From positions 1 to 40,599 of the forward strand of contig JAUZOE010000040.1 in assembly GCA_030706605.1 (NCBI GenBank): 40,599 nt of DNA, written 5' to 3'. The position numbers were made by a program, and so were the translations under genes. Below the pieces are notes generated by a model. The model did no database searches, had not been told where the DNA came from, and worked only from the letters and a program-made list of their open reading frames with translations. Shown in pieces: positions 24,116-31,346 of the stretch (position 1 is the stretch's first letter; every line of letters begins with the position of its first letter). This DNA is from Bacteroidota bacterium (GTDB taxonomy: Bacteria > Bacteroidota > Bacteroidia > Chitinophagales > Chitinophagaceae).

Positions 24116-25525
24116 ATGAAAGATTATACGACCATATCACGTGTTTATTTTATTGGTATCGGCGGCATTGGAATGAGCGCCCTGGCAAGATATTACCTAA
24201 GCCAAAAGGTATCAGTGAGTGGGTATGATAAAACACCTACCCCGCTTTCCAGGCAAATGGAGAGTGAAGGCATAATTATTCATTATGAAGATGATGTAGA
24301 ACTGCTTGATAAAAAGGCTGACTTGGTGGTTTATACTCCGGCTATTCCCAGTGGGCACAAAGAGTTTAATTATTATAAAGAAAACAATTACGAAATAGCA
24401 AAACGCAGTGATGTATTACAGCAAATAACTAAATCTTCTTTTAATATTTGTATTGCCGGCACGCATGGTAAAACAACTATCAGTACTATGGTGGCCCATA
24501 TCCTTCGGCATTCAGGTTTTGGTTGTAATGCTTTCCTGGGCGGAATTTCAGTAAATTATAATACTAATTTCTGGAGTAGTGACAATAATGTTGCTGTTGT
24601 GGAAGCAGATGAATATGACAGGAGTTTTTTAAAATTATCGCCTGACATAGCTCTTATTTCTGCAATGGATGCAGACCACCTTGATATTTATGGCACCAAA
24701 GAAAATATGCAGAATGCATTTGTAGAATTTGCCAATCAACTTAAAGCAAAAGGACTTTTATTGACAAAATATGGTTTGCGGGAAAAAAAGTTTTCTGCAG
24801 ATAACCATATACAATATAGTATTCAGAATACTGCTGCTGATGCCTGGGCCTCCAGTATTACCATGCATAATGGTGGTTATGAATTTGATGTGATGACAAA
24901 AAGCTGGATGTTGGATAATGTGAAATTGAATATGGGAGGAATGCATAATGTAGAGAATGTAATAGCCGCTATTGTCATTGCACATTCCTTGAAAATAGAC
25001 CCGGTAAAAATAAAAAATGCGGTAGAAACTTTCAGGGGAGTGAAAAGGAGATTTGAATACATTATTAGTCCATCAGAAGCTGAAAAAGAAAAATACAATG
25101 TTGTTTTCGTAGATGATTATGCGCATCATCCTGAAGAATTAAATGCATTGATCAGAGGTGCAAAGAGTTTATTCAGCAAAAGAAAGTGTACGATAATTTT
25201 TCAGCCACACCTGTTTTCGAGGACAAGAGATCTTGCAAAAGAATTTGCTGAAAGCCTTGATATGGCAGATGAAATTTTGATACTCCCTATATATCCTGCA
25301 AGGGAATTGCCGATAGAAGGTGTGAGCAGCCAGATGATATTGGAAGAAATGAAAAATAAAAATGCAGATGTTATTTCCCGGGAAGAACTGTTAAAATATT
25401 TGCAGGGTAATTATCTGCAATCAATAAAAGAAAGCACAAGTGGACAATTATTGATAACGGCCGGAGCAGGAAATATTGATCAATTAATAGAACCTATAAA
25501 AAAAATATTGTTGAATAATATTTAA
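24116..25525 (+). CDS. murC: UDP-N-acetylmuramate:L-alanine ligase
   Basis: MurC starts peptide-stem assembly by ligating L-alanine to UDP-MurNAc. It has the N-terminal UDP-binding FIGIGGIGMSALA (12-24), ATP loop AGTHGKTTISTM (114-125), VVEADEYDRSFL, DADHLDIYG, VFVDDYAHHPEEL and FQPHLFSRTRDL, all specific to MurC. Length (469 aa) is typical. It starts 40 bp after murG, and ftsQ follows after 5 bp. With murE and murD it supplies three of the four Mur ligases; murF is not in this window. Confidence 0.97.
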   Translation: MKDYTTISRVYFIGIGGIGMSALARYYLSQKVSVSGYDKTPTPLSRQMESEGIIIHYEDDVELLDKKADLVVYTPAIPSGHKEFNYYKENNYEIAKRSDVLQQITKSSFNICIAGTHGKTTISTMVAHILRHSGFGCNAFLGGISVNYNTNFWSSDNNVAVVEADEYDRSFLKLSPDIALISAMDADHLDIYGTKENMQNAFVEFANQLKAKGLLLTKYGLREKKFSADNHIQYSIQNTAADAWASSITMHNGGYEFDVMTKSWMLDNVKLNMGGMHNVENVIAAIVIAHSLKIDPVKIKNAVETFRGVKRRFEYIISPSEAEKEKYNVVFVDDYAHHPEELNALIRGAKSLFSKRKCTIIFQPHLFSRTRDLAKEFAESLDMADEILILPIYPARELPIEGVSSQMILEEMKNKNADVISREELLKYLQGNYLQSIKESTSGQLLITAGAGNIDQLIEPIKKILLNNI

Positions 25526-25530
25526 AAAAT

Positions 25531-26742
25531 ATGTCAGGCAATAAAAAATACACATTTAGGAAGGTTCTTGTAATCGCAGTATGGGTAGTACTGGGTTCAG
25601 GATTGATTGTGTTATTGGTGGCAGCTATTACGCGTAAAAATAATGAACAGGTAACGGGGGTAGAAATAAATATTAGCGGAATTCAAAATGAAAATTTCAT
25701 TTATAAAAAAGATGTGTTGAAGGTTCTCGAAAAAGTCAATGGGAAATCGTTCAAAAGTGCAACGGTAAGTTCACTTAATCTGACAGAAATGGAAAATGCA
25801 TTGCAAAAAAACTCGTGGATAAAAAGAGCAGAAATATTTTTTGACAATAATAATGTATTGCAGGTTAAGATTACAGAAAAGGAACCAGTTGCCAGGATTT
25901 TTACTACTTCAGGTGCTTCATTTTACCTGGATAGTTCATTGACCAGGCTACCATTAAGTGATAAATTTTCTGCCCGTCTACCCGTATTTACCAATTTTCC
26001 AACGGAAGTAAAAGTATTATCCCACAAAGACAGTATTCTTCTGAATGAAATAAAAATGATAAGTGAATATATCAAAAATCATCCTTTTTGGATGGCACAA
26101 ATTGACCAGGTAAATATTACCCCGGAATACACATTCGAACTGATTCCTAAATTAGGAAATCAGTTAATTCGTTTTGGTGACGGAGATCAATATGAAGAAA
26201 AATTCAATAAACTATTGGCCTTTTATAAGCAGGTAGAAACAAGAGCAGGTTGGAACAGGTATTCAATTCTGGATCTACGGTTTAAAAACCAGGTGATAGG
26301 TGTTAACCGAAATGCTAAGGAAATAAAAATCGATTCTTTGCGTGCAGTACAAATCATGAATGATATTATTACCAATGCAGAAAAGAGTGCCAGTGATTCC
26401 GCTAATGTCCAGTTAACACAGCCCGAGGATGATAATAGCAATATTAATAATTCAAGAGAAATACAAAATATAACAGTTGAAAAAACTGATAAGAAACAAA
26501 TTAATACTGAAAACAATAAAGTAAGTGGTTCTGTTACCCCTATTCATGTTCCAGAAAAACCAATTTTTAAAAAACCGGAACTTGTCAAATCAAAACCATT
26601 GACGAACCATCCATCATCCTATGAAAAGCCAGGTCCTGCCCGGGTAAACAAAACCGGAGTAAAAAGGGAGATTGAAAAAAAACCGGAAGACAAAACGAAG
26701 CGGGTACCAAAGGCAATAATGCCTGCCAAAAGTGATTATTAA
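25531..26742 (+). CDS. ftsQ: Cell division protein FtsQ with extended C-terminal tail
   Basis: FtsQ is a bitopic divisome protein that recruits FtsL/FtsB. It has a basic cytoplasmic tail, one membrane helix at about 11-33, a POTRA domain (about 43-113, with KNSWIKRAEIFFDNNNVLQV), and an FtsQ/beta domain to about residue 270 ending near YSILDLRFKNQVIG. After this comes about 115 residues of low-complexity, Asn-, Lys- and Pro-rich sequence (about 285-403), probably disordered and periplasmic, which E. coli FtsQ lacks. Identification rests on topology, POTRA pattern and its place between murC (5 bp) and ftsA (121 bp). Confidence 0.92.
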   Translation: MSGNKKYTFRKVLVIAVWVVLGSGLIVLLVAAITRKNNEQVTGVEINISGIQNENFIYKKDVLKVLEKVNGKSFKSATVSSLNLTEMENALQKNSWIKRAEIFFDNNNVLQVKITEKEPVARIFTTSGASFYLDSSLTRLPLSDKFSARLPVFTNFPTEVKVLSHKDSILLNEIKMISEYIKNHPFWMAQIDQVNITPEYTFELIPKLGNQLIRFGDGDQYEEKFNKLLAFYKQVETRAGWNRYSILDLRFKNQVIGVNRNAKEIKIDSLRAVQIMNDIITNAEKSASDSANVQLTQPEDDNSNINNSREIQNITVEKTDKKQINTENNKVSGSVTPIHVPEKPIFKKPELVKSKPLTNHPSSYEKPGPARVNKTGVKREIEKKPEDKTKRVPKAIMPAKSDY

Positions 26743-26863
26743 TTAAATGTAAAACAAGTATAAAAAGGAAATAACAATATAAAACATAGTAACAACAACA
26801 TCATCTCTGGGTAGTTATTAGCTCCCTAGGCAATAATCAAACAGATATAAAAACATTCAAATT

Positions 26864-28231
26864 ATGAACAACGAACAACCCATTATTGTAGGTCTGGATA
26901 TTGGCACTACCAAAATTGCCGCTATTGCTGGCAGAAAAAATGAATTTGGCAAACTCGAGATTCTCGGTTTTGGCCGGGCTAATAGCAATGGAGTGCAACA
27001 TGGTATGGTATTAAATATTGACCAGACAATTAAAGCCATACAGACTGCCTTGGAAAATTGCTATGCAAGCAACCCTAATTTACCCATAAATGAAGTGTAT
27101 GTAGGAATTGCCGGCCATCATATCAAAAGCCTGCAAACCCGCGGTGACATTGTAAGGCAGGACACGGATAATGAAGTTAAACAGTCCGAAATAGATCAGT
27201 TAGTGAATGATCAATACAAAACCTATATTCCTGCCGGTGACCAGATTATTGATGTGATACCCCAGGAATTTACAGTAGATAATTTTCAAAATATACCTGA
27301 TCCTATTGGATACAGCGGAGTAAAAGTTGGGGCTAATTTTCACATTATTACGGGTGATAAAAATGCGATCAGGAATATAAACAGGAGTGTGGAAAAATCC
27401 GGGTTAAAAATAAAAGACCTGGTGTTGCAACCACTGGCCTCTGCAGCAGCTGTTATGTGCGAGCATGATCTTGAAGCAGGGGTGGCTATTGTAGATATTG
27501 GAGGTGGTACTACTGATCTTGCTGTATTTTATGAAGGTATTTTAAAACACACGGCAGTAATTCCTTTCGGCGGTGAAAATATTACCAATGATATTAAAAC
27601 CGGGCTGGGTGTTTTAAAAACACAGGCAGAACAAATGAAAGTACAGTTTGGAAGTGCTTTGACCGATGAGGCAAAATCAAACACTTTTATAACTATACCT
27701 GGCTTACGCGGCATGGCAGCAAAAGAGATAAGTGTAAAAAACCTGGCAGCTATCATTCAGGCACGAATGAGTGAAATTATGGATTTTGTTTCCTACCATT
27801 TAAAACAGGTTGGGCTTGATAACCGGATGCTTAATGGAGGAGTTATACTTACCGGCGGTGGCTCTCAGCTAAAACATTTAATTCAGTTGACTGAATATGT
27901 GACAGGCCTGAATGCACGTATTGGTTATCCAAATGAGCATTTGGCTGCAGGGCATATTGAAGAACTTGCTAAGCCAATGTACTCAACCTGCCTCGGATTA
28001 ATTTTGAAAGGATATAATGATTATGAAAACAAGCGCAAACAATTTGAACTGGAATTTAAGAAAATAAATATTCCGGAAGGATTACAACACGCAGGAATAG
28101 ACGAAGAAGGGGAAGAAATTGAAGAAAGAAGTTATATAGTAAAACCAAGAAAAACTTTAAAGAGTTTTTTGGACTCCTGCAAAAACGGATTAATAGAAAT
28201 GTTTAAAGATGAAGAAGATTCAGAATTATAA
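26864..28231 (+). CDS. ftsA: Cell division protein FtsA
   Basis: FtsA is an actin-like ATPase that tethers FtsZ to the membrane. Actin-fold motifs are the phosphate-1 loop GLDIGTTKIAAIAG (10-23), VGIAGHHIKS, phosphate-2 IVDIGGGTTDLAVF, and the adenosine motif ILTGGGSQLKHL. At 455 aa it is slightly longer than E. coli FtsA. The C-terminus carries an amphipathic stretch, LKSFLDSCKNGLIEMFKD, consistent with the membrane-targeting helix, followed by a few acidic residues. It lies 121 bp after ftsQ, in a gap that lacks a consensus -7 element, and 134 bp before ftsZ. Confidence 0.97.
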   Translation: MNNEQPIIVGLDIGTTKIAAIAGRKNEFGKLEILGFGRANSNGVQHGMVLNIDQTIKAIQTALENCYASNPNLPINEVYVGIAGHHIKSLQTRGDIVRQDTDNEVKQSEIDQLVNDQYKTYIPAGDQIIDVIPQEFTVDNFQNIPDPIGYSGVKVGANFHIITGDKNAIRNINRSVEKSGLKIKDLVLQPLASAAAVMCEHDLEAGVAIVDIGGGTTDLAVFYEGILKHTAVIPFGGENITNDIKTGLGVLKTQAEQMKVQFGSALTDEAKSNTFITIPGLRGMAAKEISVKNLAAIIQARMSEIMDFVSYHLKQVGLDNRMLNGGVILTGGGSQLKHLIQLTEYVTGLNARIGYPNEHLAAGHIEELAKPMYSTCLGLILKGYNDYENKRKQFELEFKKINIPEGLQHAGIDEEGEEIEERSYIVKPRKTLKSFLDSCKNGLIEMFKDEEDSEL

Positions 28232-28335
28232 TTTTTTTTGAATCTCCTGTAAATACGCATAAATAAATTAAAAATAAATGACTTTGATTTTCCCTATAAA
28301 AATTAAAGCCTAATTACTAACACAATAAATTAAAT

Positions 28336-28358
28336 GCCCTTCGGGGTTAAAAGAGGAG
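28336..28358 (+). promoter_or_regulatory. ftsZ ribosome-binding site with adjacent UUCG hairpin
   Basis: AGAGGAG at 28352-28358 lies 7 bp before the ftsZ ATG, a near-ideal Shine-Dalgarno; other starts in the window lack one. Just upstream, GCCC-UUCG-GGGU (28336-28347) can form a small hairpin with a stable UUCG tetraloop (three G-C pairs and a G-U). Together they may set or tune FtsZ translation. Confidence 0.5.
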
Positions 28359-28365
28359 CCTTACT

Positions 28366-30306
28366 ATGATACATTTTGATTTGCCAAAAGAACAGTCCTC
28401 TATTCTTAAAGTTATAGGAATAGGTGGCGGAGGCAGCAATGCAGTTAACCACATGTACAGCCAGAATATTGATGGCGTTAATTTTATTATTTGCAATACG
28501 GATGCCCAGGCAATATCCAACAGCAAAGTGCCCAATAAAGTACAGCTTGGTCCACATTTAACGCAGGGGCTAGGAGCCGGTGCCAATCCTGAAATTGGTC
28601 GTGAAGCAACCGAAGAAAGCCTGGAAGAAATAAAAAAGATATTAGAAGTTAATACTAAAATGGCTTTCATTACGGCAGGTATGGGTGGTGGCACCGGTAC
28701 TGGTGGTGCCCCGATCATTGCAAAAATTTGCAAAGATCTTGATATCCTTACCGTTGGTATTGTTACTACCCCGTTCGCTTACGAAGGCAAAAAAAGAATT
28801 GCCCAGGCGGAAGAAGGAATTAATAAATTAAAAGACCATGTTGATACGCTTTTAGTAATCAGTAATGATAAACTCCGGCACCAGTTTGGCAATCTTACTA
28901 TGAAAGCTGCTTTCACTAAGGCTGATAATGTATTGGCTACTGCTGCGAAATGTATTACTGATGTCATTAACAGTACAGGGCAGATCAATGTGGATTTCGC
29001 TGATGTGTGTACAGTAATGCGCAATGGGGGAGTTGCCATATTAGGCAGCGCAGAATGTGAGGGAGAGAATCGTGCTCAGTTAGCTATTGAACAAGCTCTT
29101 AATTCTCCTTTGCTTAATGATAATGACATCCGGGGTGCGAAATGGATTTTAATAAATATCAATTCAGCTGAAGGCGATTCTGAATTTACTATGGATGAAG
29201 TAGAGACCATCCAAAATCATTTATTGAGCCAGGCGGGTGAAGATTCTGATGTAATACTTGGTCTCGGTTATGATAATTCCCTTGAAAATAAAATTGGGAT
29301 TACTTTAATTGCCACCGGATTTGATCATAAGGAACCTTTTGATAAAAAAGCAGAACCGGAAAAAGAAGTTAAAAAAGAAGAAAAAGTAATGGTGGTGCTC
29401 GAGCAGGTAGATAAAAAGCATCTTAGTCAACCCCTTTTTCTTTTTGATGAAAAAAATGAAGAAATCGTTAATGAAAATGAAGAGGTAGAAGAAGAAAATA
29501 TTCTGGAGCAGAAAGGGTTTAAAACTTTGAAAGACGAAGATGTCTACGCAGCTTTACAAAAAGATGATGAGGAAAATAAAATGATGCCCAAAATAGTAAA
29601 AGCGCAGCAATCTGCGGAAGAAAACTTACAATCTTTCGATAATAAAATTACTGTTGATCAAACTTCTGAAAATAAAATTTATTTTGAATTATCTATAGAG
29701 CCAGATCCAAAAAAATCTGCTATATCTGGTAAAGCTAAGAAGGAAAGTGAGAATCCGGCTCAAAATATTCAATCGAAAAATACTAACAAAGATGCTAGCA
29801 CCGTCCCAACGTCAGGCGGTTATTTGGCCAAACCTTCGCAGATTTATGCAGAGGAAAAGCCAAAACATGAATCCAAATCTGTTGATGAACCAACCCCGTT
29901 GCAAATTCCCAAACAGGAAGACGAGCCTGAAAAAGAGATGCAATTGGTGGTAAAAAAATCCCATGAAGCGGTGGAGGATGAGAAGGAAAAGAAAGTACAC
30001 CAAACAATGCCCATCATGATATCGCCTGTTGAGGAGCCGCCGATGGTGGACGAAGCAGATGAACTAAAGCGCAGGGCTATGGATCGTATTGCAAAGTTGA
30101 GGAATCTATCCTTTAACGTAAATGCAGCGGATCCTAACAATGAGTTTGAGTCTGTTCCTGCTTACCTCCGCCGCAATATGGAATTGCATAATTCTATTGC
30201 CGATGTTGAAAGTTTTTATAGCAATTATACTGTAAAATCGGATGAAAATAATAAAGCTGAAATAAGCACTATTAATACTTTTTTGGATGGAAAAAAACCG
30301 GATTAG
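28366..30306 (+). CDS. ftsZ: Cell division protein FtsZ with long C-terminal linker
   Basis: FtsZ is the tubulin-like GTPase that forms the division ring. The GTPase core (about 12-320) has GIGGGGSNAVN (18-28), the tubulin signature GGGTGTG (107-113) and the T7 loop NVDFAD (208-213, with D210 and D213). At 646 aa it is far longer than the ~380-400 aa of E. coli or B. subtilis FtsZ: a linker of about 275 residues, rich in Glu, Lys and Asn, separates the core from the conserved tail peptide VPAYLRR (597-603), which should bind FtsA. That peptide is followed by 43 further residues rather than ending the protein. Long linkers are known in Bacteroidota. ATG start with a strong Shine-Dalgarno. Confidence 0.98.
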   Translation: MIHFDLPKEQSSILKVIGIGGGGSNAVNHMYSQNIDGVNFIICNTDAQAISNSKVPNKVQLGPHLTQGLGAGANPEIGREATEESLEEIKKILEVNTKMAFITAGMGGGTGTGGAPIIAKICKDLDILTVGIVTTPFAYEGKKRIAQAEEGINKLKDHVDTLLVISNDKLRHQFGNLTMKAAFTKADNVLATAAKCITDVINSTGQINVDFADVCTVMRNGGVAILGSAECEGENRAQLAIEQALNSPLLNDNDIRGAKWILININSAEGDSEFTMDEVETIQNHLLSQAGEDSDVILGLGYDNSLENKIGITLIATGFDHKEPFDKKAEPEKEVKKEEKVMVVLEQVDKKHLSQPLFLFDEKNEEIVNENEEVEEENILEQKGFKTLKDEDVYAALQKDDEENKMMPKIVKAQQSAEENLQSFDNKITVDQTSENKIYFELSIEPDPKKSAISGKAKKESENPAQNIQSKNTNKDASTVPTSGGYLAKPSQIYAEEKPKHESKSVDEPTPLQIPKQEDEPEKEMQLVVKKSHEAVEDEKEKKVHQTMPIMISPVEEPPMVDEADELKRRAMDRIAKLRNLSFNVNAADPNNEFESVPAYLRRNMELHNSIADVESFYSNYTVKSDENNKAEISTINTFLDGKKPD

Positions 30307-30411
30307 AAAATTGTGAGGAATCAATTAAAATCTAATCCCCAAAAATTATAACCTGATAATTGAATGCTTAAATATTGTTGTTGTGTAATTTTGTAATGTT
30401 TATTTACCACT

Positions 30412-30443
30412 CCCCGGACAAATACAAGTTGGCCGGGGTTTTT
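30412..30443 (+). terminator. Intrinsic terminator of the dcw cluster
   Basis: CCCCGG (30412-30417) pairs with CCGGGG (30433-30438); after an A/G mismatch the stem continues with CAA/TTG (30419-30421 and 30429-30431). TTTTT follows directly at 30439-30443. It is 105 bp after the ftsZ stop and is the best Rho-independent terminator in the window. Confidence 0.85.
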
Positions 30444-30572
30444 ATTTGATTGGAGAAATATTAATGAAAATGGCTGGGAGGTTTGTTGTAACTATTTATT
30501 TTTGGTCAGGTAGAGACCTGCAGCTCAAATTGTTGTTATCTTCATTTTTTCTTTGCAAAAAAATAGAATTTC

Positions 30573-31178
30573 ATGTTTGCCCAACGGTTTAAATATTTTC
30601 TTTTGATTTTAGCGTTTATCTCTGCGAGTTGTACGCAGCCTAAAAAATATACCAGGCCTACTATAGATATTGAAACTTACTTTGGTGATATTATTGTAGA
30701 ATTGTATCCTGATAAAGCGCCTAAAACGGTAGCCGCATTTCTTTCTTATGTTGATTCAGGTTATTATAAAAATACTTCATTTTACCGTGTTCTGAAAAAA
30801 GAAGATCAGCCTATAAATGTTGCAAAAACACAACTGATACAAGGAGGTCTCTGGCAAACCAACATAAAAAAACAGCAAACTATTCCGGGAATTCCTTTGG
30901 AAACCACCCGGCAAACGGGCTTACTTCATACTGAAGGCGTAATATCACTGGCACGAAATGAAGAACCTAATTCCGGGAATACTGAATTTTTTATTTGCTT
31001 GAATGATCAACCTGATTATGATTATGGAGGCGATGCCAGCCCTGATAAGAAGGGGTATGTTACTTTTGGCAAAGTGATCAATGGAATGAAATATGTAAAG
31101 CAAATTCATGAGCAACCGGATTTTGAAACTAATCTTAGACCTCCAATAGCAATAATCAATATCAAAAGGCTTAATTGA
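30573..31178 (+). CDS. Cyclophilin-type peptidyl-prolyl isomerase lipoprotein
   Basis: A 201-aa cyclophilin that catalyses proline cis-trans isomerisation, exported as a lipoprotein. The N-terminus has a basic-hydrophobic signal ending ISAS-C20, a plausible lipobox. The cyclophilin domain (about 30-200) shows TYFGDIIVELYPDKAPKTV, FYRVL, IQGG, SLARNEEPNSGNTEFFI (the GSQFFI equivalent, with Glu for Gln), and YVTFGKVINGM. ATG start; the 130 bp before it carry no clear consensus promoter, only a small CAGGT-AGAG-ACCTG hairpin at 30507-30520. Substrates in the periplasm are unknown. Confidence 0.92.
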   Translation: MFAQRFKYFLLILAFISASCTQPKKYTRPTIDIETYFGDIIVELYPDKAPKTVAAFLSYVDSGYYKNTSFYRVLKKEDQPINVAKTQLIQGGLWQTNIKKQQTIPGIPLETTRQTGLLHTEGVISLARNEEPNSGNTEFFICLNDQPDYDYGGDASPDKKGYVTFGKVINGMKYVKQIHEQPDFETNLRPPIAIINIKRLN

Positions 31179-31250
31179 TAATTGATGATTTTTGACTAAA
31201 GGTTGACAAGAGACTAAGAATGTGTTGATTCTCATTTTCTAAATAATTAC

Positions 31251-31280
31251 TTGCCAATAATTTCTTTCATTCTACATTTG
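31251..31280 (+). promoter_or_regulatory. kup promoter P1
   Basis: TTG at 31251-31253, a 19-bp spacer and TACATTTG at 31273-31280 give a full match to the Bacteroidota promoter consensus. Transcription from here would leave a leader of about 60 nt containing the palindrome at 31299-31316. Confidence 0.65.
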
Positions 31281-31298
31281 CAGATATTTTAAAAAATG

Positions 31299-31316
31299 CA
31301 TACAATATGTTGTATG
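31299..31316 (+). promoter_or_regulatory. Perfect inverted repeat upstream of kup (operator or RNA hairpin)
   Basis: CATACAA (31299-31305) and TTGTATG (31310-31316) are perfect inverted copies with a TATG spacer. The site lies between promoter P1 and the start codon and covers the TTG of the possible second promoter. Dimensions suit a dimeric repressor site; as RNA it would form a 7-bp hairpin with a 4-nt loop. Confidence 0.5.
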
Positions 31317-31342
31317 ACAAACCATATATGAACTTAAATTTG
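31310..31342 (+). promoter_or_regulatory. kup promoter P2, nearly leaderless
   Basis: TTG at 31310-31312, a 22-bp spacer (one longer than ideal) and TAAATTTG at 31335-31342. The last G is only 4 bp before the GTG start, so this transcript would be essentially leaderless. Confidence 0.45.
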
Positions 31343-31346
31343 TGCT

